Source: Rhodococcus sp. B50
GTDB lineage: Bacteria; Actinomycetota; Actinomycetes; Mycobacteriales; Mycobacteriaceae
Length of the DNA: 64,000 nt
NCBI RefSeq assembly: GCF_013602415.1
Contig: NZ_WPAG02000003.1
Location: 620,001-684,000 of the forward strand
Direction: 5' to 3'
Shown: positions 50,784 to 59,286 of the stretch, in pieces
Layout: each line of letters starts with the position of its first letter
Numbering within the stretch: position 1 is the stretch's first letter
Program-made: the position numbers and the translations under genes
The notes under the pieces: generated by a model
What the model saw: only the letters and a program-made list of their open reading frames with translations
Database searches by the model: none
Told to the model about the DNA's origin: nothing

Positions 50784-51959
50784 TCAGTCCGCGGCGCCGA
50801 GAACGAGAACGTTGTAGTACTGCGCCCCTGAACCTGCCCCCGCGACAAGGCCCGTTCGGGCGCCGGCCACCTGCCGGTCGCCGCTCACGCCGCGAATCTG
50901 TCGAACGGCTTCGATGATCTTCAAGGTCGGCGCGCCCCAACCGATATGGCTGAACGACATGACCCCGCCGTCGGTGCAGGTCGGAAGACCCCCGTCGATT
51001 CCGATACCGGTGTCGAGCGCAAACGCTCCGCCGTCGCCCTGTTTGCAGAACCCGAGGGCCTCGTACTGTCTGAGTACCTCGGCGGAGTTGACGTCGTAGA
51101 GCTGGACGAAGTCCAGATCGTGGGGTTCGAGGCCGGCGGTCGCGTAGGCACGCGCGGAGGCATCGGCACCGATCATCCACGCGTCGTCGTATCGTGGGGG
51201 ATCGACGTACTGTTGACGCATCCACTCGGAGCCACCGCCGAGGATCCGCACCGGCGTGGAGGGAAGGTCGCGGGCACGCTCCATGGACGTGACGACCAGG
51301 GCGGCAGCACCTTCGTTGGCCAGGCACACCTCCAGCCTGGTGAACGGATCGACGACCTTCGGGGCGGCGAGGATATCTTCTGCCGTGTACGGTCCACGGC
51401 CGGCCATGACGGCATCCGGATTTCGGGATCCTGTATTGCGGATAGTCGCGGCCGCGTGCGCCATCGCCTCGCGTGCGTGCGGGTATGCGTGTAGGTAGCG
51501 TTGCGCGACGAGAGCGAACTGAGCTGTGGTGAACGATCCGAAGGGTTCGACGAATTCGTTCGCAGGGCGGGTGTAGGACGCAACGCGTCCGGCTTCGGCG
51601 TTCATCACGCCGGCCTGACCGCCAGTGATCAGGACGGTGTGGCACTGTCCGGTGGCGATCGCCGCGGCAGCGTCGAGAACCGCGGGCACACCCTGTGGGT
51701 AGGTGTCGCCGATCCAGCGGACAGGGATGCCCAGTAGCCCCGCCCAGTCCGCCGACCCGGGCTGGAAGACGGTGCCTCCGGGTCCCGGCCAGCGGGCGCA
51801 GATGCCGTCGACCTCGGTCTTGTCGATGCCGGCATCGGCGAGGGCAGCCTTCGCGGCGCGCACACTCGCGGTCAACGAGTTCATCTCGAGGCTGCGCGCC
51901 TGTTCGGTCATACCGACACCCACGACTGCGATGTCGTGGAACGGGTGCGACGCGGTCAT
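50784..51959 (-). CDS. Thiolase-like protein without N-terminal Cys (retro-aldolase candidate)
   Basis: A 391-residue thiolase-superfamily protein, from ATG 51959 overlapping the ligase stop (ATGA). It begins FHDIAVVGVGMTEQARSLEM and has PQGVPAVLDAAAAIATGQCH at the place where thiolases carry the nucleophilic Cys; no Cys is in the expected loop. The C-terminal VQLYDVNSAEVLRQYEALGF and GGVMSFSHIGWGAPTLKIIE replace NEAF and the usual GHPxGxSG motif. This pattern is that of Ltp2-like lyases, which need a DUF35 partner; that partner is at 53499. Such enzymes cleave beta-hydroxyacyl-CoAs by retro-aldol reaction. Confidence 0.85.
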   Translation of the reverse strand: MTASHPFHDIAVVGVGMTEQARSLEMNSLTASVRAAKAALADAGIDKTEVDGICARWPGPGGTVFQPGSADWAGLLGIPVRWIGDTYPQGVPAVLDAAAAIATGQCHTVLITGGQAGVMNAEAGRVASYTRPANEFVEPFGSFTTAQFALVAQRYLHAYPHAREAMAHAAATIRNTGSRNPDAVMAGRGPYTAEDILAAPKVVDPFTRLEVCLANEGAAALVVTSMERARDLPSTPVRILGGGSEWMRQQYVDPPRYDDAWMIGADASARAYATAGLEPHDLDFVQLYDVNSAEVLRQYEALGFCKQGDGGAFALDTGIGIDGGLPTCTDGGVMSFSHIGWGAPTLKIIEAVRQIRGVSGDRQVAGARTGLVAGAGSGAQYYNVLVLGAAD

Positions 51960-53497
51960 GACACACCTGCCCGGGTGTCGAACTTCTCTCGTACCTGTGC
52001 CTTCGTGATCTTGCCGACCGCGTTGCGGGGGAGATCGTCCCACACCTCGATCCGTTCCGGAATCTTGATGCTCGGCAGTCCGTGGTCTCGGCACCATTGG
52101 GTGAGCTCCTCGGCCGACGGCGCCGGAGAACTGTTCGCCACCACCGCCGCAACGATGGATTCGCCCCATTCGGGATCCGCGATCCCGACGACCGCTGCCT
52201 CGCGAACCTGCTCGTGCAGCGTCAGGACGTTTTCGATCTCCGTCGGCGCAATGTTGAAGCCGCCCCGGATGATCAGATCCTTTTTCCGGCCGACGATCTT
52301 CAGGTATCCGTCGGATGTCCACTGTCCGATATCCCCGGAATGCATCCATCCGTCGATGAGCACTTCGTCGGTTTTCTCCGGTTCACGGTAGTAGCCGGTC
52401 ATGGTGTAGGGCGTACCGAAGACGATCTCTCCCGATTCGCCGGGTGATACGTCGGCGCCGGTGTCGTCCACCAGCCGCACCATGACCGCCAGGGATTCCT
52501 TGCCGCATGTGGAGAATAGGTCCGGTCGTCCGTCGGCGGCGAGAGCATGATCGCTCTTGCGGAGCATGGTGCCGATCGAGGCAACCTCTGCCATGCCGTA
52601 CAACTGCACGAAGATCGGTCCGAATCGTTCGACCAGGGCTTCTACTCGGTCGGGGGCGATCGGTGCAGAACCGTATCCGATGGTCCGGAGAGTCGGGATC
52701 GCCTCGGGCCCGACATCCGACTCGAGCAGTCTGATCAGCATGGTGGGCACGAGGAATGTGTGTGTGACGGCGTTCGAGCGTACCTCCTCGGCGAACCGAT
52801 CGGGTTTGAAACCGCGCGAGTCCGCGAAGCCGATTGCTCCGCCGAGGAGGGTCAACGGTGCGATGGTGATCTGCATGCTCGAGTTGTGCGGGATCGCGAT
52901 CATCCATCGTGTCCGGTCGGACAACTCGTACTCGGACACCGCTACCGCTGAATGCTGCAGTGTCGCACCGACACTGAACAGGATTCCCTTGGGACGGCCG
53001 GTGGTGCCGCTCGAGTACACGATGCAGAAGTCGTCCTCCGGCTGCACCTGGGTCTCCGTAGCGGGAGTCGCGGTAGAGGATTCGCTCAGCTGTCGCTCGT
53101 ACTCACTCGGTTCGTCGATATCGATCACGACGACATCCGATCCCTCGACCAGTCGTCGTGCCATCGGCGCCAGCTCACCATCGGCAAGAACGACCATGGG
53201 GGAGCAGTTGTCGAAGATGTCCGCGTATTCGGGTTCGCCCAGGCGAAAGTTCAGCCCCACGTACACGGCGCCCGCCTTGGCGCACCCGCCGACGAGCTCC
53301 ACCACTTCGATTCTGTTCGACACGAGCACCGCCACACGATCACCGCGGGCCACCCCGTAACGATCGACGAGCAGGTTGGCCAATCGGCATGCCCTCTCGT
53401 TCACCTGTGCCCAGGTGAGAGCTCGTGAACCGGCGAAACATGCTGTGCTGTGCGGAGTTCGGCGGGCGTTTCTACTGAACGCGAGTCCGATATTCAT
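51956..53497 (-). CDS. AMP-forming acyl-CoA ligase
   Basis: A 513-residue ANL ligase. P-loop YSSGTTGRPKGILFS near residue 162, A5 region VQLYGMAEVASIGTM near 300, A7-A8 segment WMHSGDIGQWTSDGYLKIVG RKKDL near 395 and the C-terminal Lys in PRNAVGKITKAQVR near 500. The order GRKKDLIIRGGFNIAPTEIE is that of fatty-acid or aromatic CoA ligases. It activates the pathway acid before beta-oxidation. The next gene starts in its stop codon. Confidence 0.93.
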   Translation of the reverse strand: MNIGLAFSRNARRTPHSTACFAGSRALTWAQVNERACRLANLLVDRYGVARGDRVAVLVSNRIEVVELVGGCAKAGAVYVGLNFRLGEPEYADIFDNCSPMVVLADGELAPMARRLVEGSDVVVIDIDEPSEYERQLSESSTATPATETQVQPEDDFCIVYSSGTTGRPKGILFSVGATLQHSAVAVSEYELSDRTRWMIAIPHNSSMQITIAPLTLLGGAIGFADSRGFKPDRFAEEVRSNAVTHTFLVPTMLIRLLESDVGPEAIPTLRTIGYGSAPIAPDRVEALVERFGPIFVQLYGMAEVASIGTMLRKSDHALAADGRPDLFSTCGKESLAVMVRLVDDTGADVSPGESGEIVFGTPYTMTGYYREPEKTDEVLIDGWMHSGDIGQWTSDGYLKIVGRKKDLIIRGGFNIAPTEIENVLTLHEQVREAAVVGIADPEWGESIVAAVVANSSPAPSAEELTQWCRDHGLPSIKIPERIEVWDDLPRNAVGKITKAQVREKFDTRAGVS

Positions 53498-53498
53498 C

Positions 53499-53918
53499 TC
53501 AGTCCTTTGTATCGATAGCTCGAAATGCGGGGAACGTCCACTTGTCGTCGATCTCGACCCACGTCACTTCGACACGAGTTCCGATCGGAGTCGGCCGGTC
53601 TCCTTCGTGAAGGATGTTCGTCAGCAGTTGCCAGCCCTCGTCCATGTCGACGATCGCGATTTCGTAGGGGGCCGGCAGTGCCGGCGAGGGCGAACGATGA
53701 ACCACGGTGCTGCTGTACACCGTTCCGCGACCCGAGCTGGCCTGGTAGCTCCACTGCTCTGCGAGGCAATGCGGGCAGATCAACTGCGGGGTGAAAAAGC
53801 TTCGCGTGCAGTTGTCACAGACGGGACGAACCAGTCGGTGCTCGCGGGCGGCAGCCCAGTAGGGTGCTGTCAGTTCACTGGGGGACGGCAGAGGGCGCTC
53901 GAGGTGCATGTCCATCAT
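53499..53918 (-). CDS. Zn-ribbon/OB-fold protein (DUF35)
   Basis: A 139-residue protein with a rubredoxin-like zinc ribbon, CDNC ... CPHC (residues about 34-51), followed by an OB-fold (GRGTVYSSTVVHRSPSPALP; PYEIAIVDMDEGWQLLTNIL). DUF35 proteins of this size accompany thiolase-like lyases (ChsH2-Ltp2 type) or SCP2 thiolases and bind the CoA substrate. Its likely partner is the thiolase-like protein at 50784. Starts in an ATGA overlap with the preceding gene. Confidence 0.9.
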   Translation of the reverse strand: MMDMHLERPLPSPSELTAPYWAAAREHRLVRPVCDNCTRSFFTPQLICPHCLAEQWSYQASSGRGTVYSSTVVHRSPSPALPAPYEIAIVDMDEGWQLLTNILHEGDRPTPIGTRVEVTWVEIDDKWTFPAFRAIDTKD

Positions 53919-54796
53919 TTGCCGCCGAGGAGCAGAAGGTGCGCGGCTTCGGAGACCGGCATGCCGACGACGACACCGCGATCCTTCGCGGGGCCGTTGC
54001 AGGCGCTGATCAGGCCTTCGCTGTAGCCGCGGAAAGCATCACCGATCGGAGCGGTCCGCCCATCGATGCACGCACCGGCGAGTCCTGCCTCCTCGGCGGT
54101 GCGCAATCCGACGATCCCGGATTCATTCTTCGACATCCCGCCGTCGTGGCAGATGAACGCCCACGGATCGGCCTCGAGCAAGAATTTCGCGCCGCTGCGG
54201 CCGGTGTGCCCGGCAGTGACCATGACGCTTCGGCCGGCATCTTCCGGCAATGCCCACACGATGGAATCCGTGACGACGATCCGACGGCCGTCCGGTAGTT
54301 CTTCGACGGTCTCCCGCCGAATCTTGTTCCCCACCGAGGTGTCGGTCGATTCGTTGTCCCGCAGCAACTCGGCGGCCTGTCGAACCGGCATACCGACGGT
54401 AACGCCGAGACGCTCAGCGTGGTAGTTCACATGGGAGATCACGCCGCTTTCGTAAAGATCGCGCCCGTTGCCCATTTCGACGGTCATACCGTCCGCGGTG
54501 GCGGCGGGCACGCCCAGCGCTTCCAGGTACCAGAGCCCGGCAATTCCGGCGCCGTCCTTACCGACACACGCGTCGTGTCCGATCACGCCGCGCGGACGAT
54601 GTACGGCACACATGCGTGCAGGAAGTACACCAATATACGACGCGGGAAGGACGACGTCGCGACCGGTGTTCCGTTCGTCGACCCAGCGCGCGGAGTCCAT
54701 GATGACGATCCGTCGGCCATCGCGTTCGGCAACAACTTCCTGGGGATGATCTTTCTCCCGCTCGAGCAGAGTCTCGCCCACGTCATTTCTCCTCAT
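53915..54796 (-). CDS. Unknown protein with two tandem homologous domains
   Basis: A 293-residue protein made of two similar halves (about 20-145 and 160-290). Shared features: RIVIMDS / RIVVTDS; HDACVGKDGAGIAGL / HDGGMSKNESGIVGL; ADGMTVEMG / IDGRTAPIG; YESGVISHVN / YSEGLISACN; GVTVGMPVRQAAELL / GVVVGMPVSEAAHLL. Conserved Asp, His, Lys and Asn could be catalytic, but I do not recognise the family with certainty. No signal peptide or membrane helix. It is first in the minus-strand operon with the DUF35, ligase and thiolase-like genes, so it probably serves the same CoA pathway. Confidence 0.75.
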   Translation of the reverse strand: MRRNDVGETLLEREKDHPQEVVAERDGRRIVIMDSARWVDERNTGRDVVLPASYIGVLPARMCAVHRPRGVIGHDACVGKDGAGIAGLWYLEALGVPAATADGMTVEMGNGRDLYESGVISHVNYHAERLGVTVGMPVRQAAELLRDNESTDTSVGNKIRRETVEELPDGRRIVVTDSIVWALPEDAGRSVMVTAGHTGRSGAKFLLEADPWAFICHDGGMSKNESGIVGLRTAEEAGLAGACIDGRTAPIGDAFRGYSEGLISACNGPAKDRGVVVGMPVSEAAHLLLLGGK

Positions 54797-54838
54797 CTAC
54801 TTGTCGCTCCATGAGACTGTGGCGTAGATAACAGTGAT

Positions 54839-54852
54839 ATCTTAATTATATT
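54839..54852. promoter_or_regulatory. AT-rich operator candidate (weak)
   Basis: ATCTTAATTATATT has three differences from AACATA-N2-TATGTT. It lies 43 bp upstream of the start of the tandem-domain protein, on the side of the divergent gap facing the minus-strand operon. Confidence 0.4.
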
Positions 54853-54952
54853 AACTCGCCTCGACCAGTGGGAAGGGTGAGTGATGTTCGCGTCCCGCGC
54901 TCTGAGGCGCCCCTTCGTGAGAGCCTGCGAAGTCACTCTCGACAATCACGAA

Positions 54953-54966
54953 AACATGATTATATT
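54953..54966. promoter_or_regulatory. AT-rich operator candidate
   Basis: AACATGATTATATT fits AAYATR-N2-TATRTT. It lies 58 bp before the SDR start at 55024. Confidence 0.5.
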
Positions 54967-55023
54967 ATCTGCCTTAAGGCGTGAGGGGAAGAGCCCGCGC
55001 AAACGAATTCGAAGGAGTAGCCA

Positions 55024-55788
55024 GTGAATCTCGACGGAACATCTGCGCTGGTGACCGGCGGCGCATCCGGCCTCGGACTGGCCAGTGCACGCGCCCTCGC
55101 CAAGCGAGGAGCACACGTCACCGTCTTGGACCTGCCCACATCGGCCGGTGAGGACGTCGCCGCCTCATTCGGAGGTACCGCCACCTTCGCGCCCGCCGAT
55201 GTGACCGACGAAGAATCGGTATCGGCCGCACTCGATCTCGCGCAATCTCACGGACACTTGCGCGCGGTGGTCCACTGCGCCGGCCGAGCTCACACCATGC
55301 GCATCCTGGACAAGGAAGGCAACCCGAACCCGCTGGAAGACTACGCAGGCGTGATTCGGACGAATCTCATCGGTTCCTACAATGTCCTGCGACTCAGCGC
55401 GGCGCGCATGGTCGACAACGACCTGCTCGACGGTGATCGAGGTGCCATCGTGATGACGGCATCGGTAGCCGCCTGGGAAGGGCAAGTCGGGCAGATTCCC
55501 TACGCCTCGTCCAAGGCCGGTGTCGTCGGCATGACGATCGTCGCGGCACGCGATCTCGCCAAATACCAGATCAGAGTCGCGACCATTGCGCCGGGCATTT
55601 TCGACACCCCGCTGCTCGGACGACTTCCGGAAAATGTGCGCGAGTCGCTCGGCCGCTCGGTGCCGCACCCGAGCCGCCTCGGTGATCCCGCAGAATTCGG
55701 CGACCTCGCCGCCTACATCATGGAGAACCCAATGATCAACGGAGAGACGATCCGACTCGACGGCGCAATCCGGATGGCAGCACGATGA
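55024..55788 (+). CDS. SDR-family 3-hydroxyacyl-CoA dehydrogenase (HSD10-like)
   Basis: A 254-residue SDR starting GTG 55024 after GAAGGAG. It has TGGASGLGLASARALAKRGA, VLDLPTSAG (Asp for NAD), VVHCAGRAHTMRI with CAG in place of NAG, and catalytic Ser, Tyr, Lys in TASVAAWEGQVGQIPYASSK. The segment with KEGNPNPLEDYAGVIRTNLI and the end IMENPMINGETIRLDGAIRM are characteristic of human HSD17B10-like enzymes. It would perform the third step of beta-oxidation. The next gene overlaps by 4 bp. Confidence 0.92.
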   Translation: MNLDGTSALVTGGASGLGLASARALAKRGAHVTVLDLPTSAGEDVAASFGGTATFAPADVTDEESVSAALDLAQSHGHLRAVVHCAGRAHTMRILDKEGNPNPLEDYAGVIRTNLIGSYNVLRLSAARMVDNDLLDGDRGAIVMTASVAAWEGQVGQIPYASSKAGVVGMTIVAARDLAKYQIRVATIAPGIFDTPLLGRLPENVRESLGRSVPHPSRLGDPAEFGDLAAYIMENPMINGETIRLDGAIRMAAR

Positions 55789-56570
55789 GCACCACCGAAA
55801 CCGTCGAATCACTGCTGGTCGAGGAACACGAGAAAGGAGTCGTCGTTCTCACCATCAACCGGCCGTCCGCACGCAACGCCGTCGACCTCATCACCGCACA
55901 AGCGATCTCCCGCACCCTGGATGCGCTCGACGACGATCCGGACTGCCGAGTAATCGTGCTCACCGGCGCGCAAGGTTTCTTCTCGGCGGGAATGGACCTG
56001 AAGGCATTCCGGGCAACGGGAGAACGACCGATCGACGCCAAACGCGGACCGTTCGGCCTGGTACACATGCCACCGGAAACCCCGATCATCGCTGCCGTCG
56101 AGGGCGCTGCGGTAGGCGGCGGATTCGAGATTGCGTTGTCGTGCGATCTTGTCGTCGCAGCCGAAGACGCCGTGTTCGGCCTTCCCGAAGTCAAACGCGG
56201 CCTGACCGCCGCGGGCGGCGGATTGCTGCGATTGCCCTCGCGCATCCCGTACCACCTGGCGATGGAGGCCGCCCTGACCGGCCGCGCACTCTCCGCCCTG
56301 TGGTGCTCGGAAGCAGGCCTGATCAACCGAGTCGTAGAGTCCGGCCAGGCACTCGGCGCGGCACTTGCACTTGCTCAGGAAATCGGCGCGAACGGCCCTC
56401 TTGCAGTGAAGGCCTCGAAGAAGGTGATCGTCGAGTCCGCGAACTGGACGGCGGCAGAGGTGTTCGATCGGCAGGAGACGATTGTCGATCCGGTTCGCCG
56501 GTCGTCGGACGCTCAGGAAGGCGCTGCCGCCTTCGCAGAGAAACGGGCACCCAACTGGACCGGCCGCTGA
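55785..56570 (+). CDS. Enoyl-CoA hydratase/isomerase family protein
   Basis: A 261-residue crotonase in ATGA overlap with the SDR. It shows LTINRPSARNAVDLITAQAI, FFSAGMDLKAFR (oxyanion hole 1), VEGAAVGGGFEIALSCDLVV (oxyanion hole 2) and FGLPEVKRGLTAAGGGLLRL, which has the catalytic-type Glu in PEVKRGL; the other Glu position is not obvious. It should hydrate the enoyl-CoA for the preceding dehydrogenase. The GntR gene follows after 83 bp. Confidence 0.92.
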   Translation: MSTTETVESLLVEEHEKGVVVLTINRPSARNAVDLITAQAISRTLDALDDDPDCRVIVLTGAQGFFSAGMDLKAFRATGERPIDAKRGPFGLVHMPPETPIIAAVEGAAVGGGFEIALSCDLVVAAEDAVFGLPEVKRGLTAAGGGLLRLPSRIPYHLAMEAALTGRALSALWCSEAGLINRVVESGQALGAALALAQEIGANGPLAVKASKKVIVESANWTAAEVFDRQETIVDPVRRSSDAQEGAAAFAEKRAPNWTGR

Positions 56571-56653
56571 TCGGACGATCCGCTCCGTCCAGCCCCTCAG
56601 GGGCACCGGGGGTCCACAGGAGCACCGACAGGACATGCAGCAAGGAGTATCGG

Positions 56654-57445
56654 ATGACGGTCGGCAATGAGAACACGACCGATCTGAAGGACATGACACC
56701 GCAGTTCTACGAACCGCGTATGCCACCGAAAAGATCGGAGCTGCTTGCCCAACGGATCGTGAGAGAAATCCGAACAGGGGGACTGCGTCCCGGCGATCCG
56801 CTTGCGACCGAACCCGAGATGTGCGTAGCTCACGGTGTCGGCCGGAGTACGCTCCGCGAAGCGCTGCGCATTCTCGAACTCCTCGGTGTGGTGACGATCC
56901 GTCCGGGTCGCGGCGGTGGCCCCGTAGTCGCCGCTCCGAACTCACGACACCTGGCCAGCATGATGGCGTTGCTGATGCAGTGCTCCGACACCACGTTCCG
57001 TTCGGTTGTCCAACTGCGGGGATACATCGAACCTATCGCCGCGTCACTGTGTGCCGTCCACCGGGACGACGCGACCGTGTGTGCCCTGAACGAGTCGGTC
57101 ACCGCCATGGCCGCCGATATCGACGACGAAGCGGTCTTCCTTGAAGAAAATCACCGATTCCACACTCTCGTGGCGGGCGGCGCCGGCAACCCGTTGATCA
57201 CCTACATATCCAACTCTCTCGATTGGATTCTCGACGGTGCACCCCTGGGTGTGCAGTTCACGAGAAGCGCACGCCGTTCGGTTCTTTCCGTACACCATGC
57301 GATCTACCGGGCGATCGAAGCCGGCCTGCCCGAGGATGCGGAGAAGCAGATGAAGCACCACATGATGGAAACGGCAGGGTACTTCGAGAAGAAGTTCCCC
57401 GCCGTCATGGAGCAGATCGTGACGTGGGAGCTCTACGGCCTCTGA
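56654..57445 (+). CDS. GntR-family (FadR/FCD type) regulator
   Basis: A 263-residue regulator from ATG 56654 after AAGGAG; the frame upstream overlaps the crotonase gene and is not real. The winged helix is at about residues 28-90: LLAQRIVREIRTGGLRPGDP, HGVGRSTLREALRILELLGV and VTIRPGRGGGPVV. The C-terminal FCD domain has LEENHRFHTLVAGGAGNPLI and VHHAIYRAIEAGLPEDAEKQ MKHH, with His and Asp/Glu residues that bind a metal. Likely ligand: an acyl-CoA or acid of this pathway. It probably binds the repeated AT-rich palindromes. Confidence 0.9.
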   Translation: MTVGNENTTDLKDMTPQFYEPRMPPKRSELLAQRIVREIRTGGLRPGDPLATEPEMCVAHGVGRSTLREALRILELLGVVTIRPGRGGGPVVAAPNSRHLASMMALLMQCSDTTFRSVVQLRGYIEPIAASLCAVHRDDATVCALNESVTAMAADIDDEAVFLEENHRFHTLVAGGAGNPLITYISNSLDWILDGAPLGVQFTRSARRSVLSVHHAIYRAIEAGLPEDAEKQMKHHMMETAGYFEKKFPAVMEQIVTWELYGL

Positions 57446-57459
57446 TCGGCAGGCATCGG

Positions 57460-57495
57460 CAGCACCCGCCCGGTGAATCCGGGCGGGTGCTGTTC
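57460..57495 (+). terminator. Rho-independent terminator after GntR gene
   Basis: CAGCACCCGCCCGG and CCGGGCGGGTGCTG pair over 14 bp around TGAAT and are followed by TTCTGT. It is 15 bp after the regulator. Confidence 0.85.
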
Positions 57496-57520
57496 TGTCG
57501 GTTCCACCTCACACATGCAA

Positions 57521-57556
57521 CAGGTGGGGACGAGTCGGTCCGCTCGTCCCCACCTG
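57521..57556 (-). terminator. Terminator of aldehyde dehydrogenase gene
   Basis: CAGGTGGGGACGAG and CTCGTCCCCACCTG pair perfectly around 8 bases, 15 bp beyond the stop of the minus-strand gene. The stem is symmetrical and may work in both directions. Confidence 0.75.
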
Positions 57557-57570
57557 CGCCTCGTACGGAA

Positions 57571-59061
57571 TCAGCCCGAGTACGCCCCGCTCAGCAGAAT
57601 CTGCTTGATCTCGGTGAACTCGAGGATTCCCTCGGCGCCGCATTCTCGACCCCACCCGGATTGCTTGACACCACCGAAGGGTTCGGTAAGCGAGCACCCC
57701 GCGAGGTTGAGTGCGACACCACCCGAGCGGATTCGTCGCGCGATCTCGAGTGCCTTGTCACGGTCCTTCGCATACACCGATGCGGCGAGGCCGTACTTGG
57801 TGTCGTTGGCGATTCGAACCGCATCGTCGATGTCGTCATAGGCGATGACGACGACAATCGGCCCGAAGACCTCCTCTTGCGCGATCTCCATGTCGGTAGT
57901 GACGTCGCGCAGCAGCGTCGGAGCGAAGTAGTAGCCACGGTCCAGCCCGTCCGGTCGCTTACCGCCGGCTGCGATCACCGCGCCCTCCTCGAGGGCCTTG
58001 GCGAGCATCCGCTCGGTCCGCTCGAGGGCGCGCTTGTTCGCCAGCGGGCCGAGATCCGAACTCGGATCGAACGGGTGCCCGACCTTGATCGCATCGAATG
58101 CGGCCGCCAGCTTTGCGACGACCTCGTCGTACCTACTGCGAGAGACAAGAATTCGCGTCAGAGCCACGCATACTTGTCCGCAGCCTCCGGTAGCGCCGGG
58201 TACCAGCGTGGCCAGGACCTCGTCGATGTCGACGTCGTCGGCAATGATCGCGGGCGACTTCCCGCCCAGTTCGAGGCCGGTTCGTGCGAGGCGGTCCGAA
58301 GTCTGCTGGACGACCTCCTTCGCCACCGCGGTGCCGCCGGTCATATGGACCATATCGATGCCCGGGTGCCGGACGAGGTACTTGCTGGTGTCGAGTTCTG
58401 CGGCGAGACCGCTGATGACACCGTCCGGGAATCCGGCCGCCTGCGCGGCGTCCATGATGAGCCGGGACGTCAACTGTGACTCGGGGGCGAACTTCACCAC
58501 CACGGGGCACCCGGCGAGCAGTGCCGGAATCACCTTCATACCCATCAACGGAACTGGTCCGTTGTAGGTCAGAATCGCCAGCACCGTTCCGATCGGCTGA
58601 TGCTGAATCAGCACTTCACTGGAGTCGTTCTTGCGGATTTCCTCCCACTTCAAACTGGGGGCGATCTCGATCGCATGCCCCCAGATTGCGCTTCCTGCAC
58701 CGGAGTTGATCATCTCTCCGTGTGCTCGGGTGTATCCGGATTCGAACCCCCAGGCTCGGTTCAGCGCATCCAGTCGCTGTTCCAGTTCGTCGGCGAACAC
58801 GCGGCAGATTCGTGCCCGTTCGTCCGGGGACATACGCGGCCAGGGGCCCTCGTCGAATGCGGCACGAGCGGCGGCGACCGCAGCATCGGCGTCGGCTGTG
58901 CTGGGCGATGGCACGGTGGCCACGATTTCCTCGGTGGACGGCATGACCACGTCGATGGTTTCGGCCGTAGTGGACTCGACCCATTTTCCGGCGATGAACA
59001 CCTTGTCGAGTGCGGGGATGTCTACGTCGAGCGTGCCGGCGGGGGCGACTGTACTTGTCAT
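57571..59061 (-). CDS. Aldehyde dehydrogenase (NAD(P)-dependent)
   Basis: A 496-residue ALDH. It starts with a short tail and FIAGKWVESTTAETIDVVMP. The cofactor region is TYNGPVPLMGMKVIPALLAG, the general-base Glu lies in LELGGKSPAIIADD and the nucleophilic Cys in GGCGQVCVALTRILVS (of the two Cys, the second aligns with the usual GQVC). EEVFGPIVVVIAYD is the C-terminal motif. It oxidises an aldehyde to the acid that the CoA ligase then activates (inference). Its promoter region carries the AACATATTCATGTT dyad. Confidence 0.93.
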   Translation of the reverse strand: MTSTVAPAGTLDVDIPALDKVFIAGKWVESTTAETIDVVMPSTEEIVATVPSPSTADADAAVAAARAAFDEGPWPRMSPDERARICRVFADELEQRLDALNRAWGFESGYTRAHGEMINSGAGSAIWGHAIEIAPSLKWEEIRKNDSSEVLIQHQPIGTVLAILTYNGPVPLMGMKVIPALLAGCPVVVKFAPESQLTSRLIMDAAQAAGFPDGVISGLAAELDTSKYLVRHPGIDMVHMTGGTAVAKEVVQQTSDRLARTGLELGGKSPAIIADDVDIDEVLATLVPGATGGCGQVCVALTRILVSRSRYDEVVAKLAAAFDAIKVGHPFDPSSDLGPLANKRALERTERMLAKALEEGAVIAAGGKRPDGLDRGYYFAPTLLRDVTTDMEIAQEEVFGPIVVVIAYDDIDDAVRIANDTKYGLAASVYAKDRDKALEIARRIRSGGVALNLAGCSLTEPFGGVKQSGWGRECGAEGILEFTEIKQILLSGAYSG

Positions 59062-59124
59062 CTGGACCTCTCAGGTTCGCTTATCGAGGCGGTATTGTGA
59101 TGCACATTACACGCTATTAGATCT

Positions 59125-59138
59125 AACATATTCATGTT
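59125..59138. promoter_or_regulatory. AT-rich operator candidate
   Basis: AACATATTCATGTT, a clean dyad with arms AACAT/ATGTT, 63 bp upstream of the aldehyde dehydrogenase start. A weaker relative, AACATAATGCTATT, is at 59247-59260, before the divergent amidohydrolase. Confidence 0.6.
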
Positions 59139-59286
59139 TAGTGCGTCAATGTCGAAGGTGGCGCCGACTCGGCACCCGCCGCATCAGCGCACCGTGGGGC
59201 TGTGACGCAGGTCTCGACAGTCCCAGATAAGCGCTGTAAGGTAGATAACATAATGCTATTTAAAGCATCGCCGTCCGAGACAAGGA

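Noticed and set aside
57460..57556. An attachment site or small RNA gene between the GntR and ALDH genes
   Set aside because: The two stems are simply the back-to-back terminators of convergent genes.
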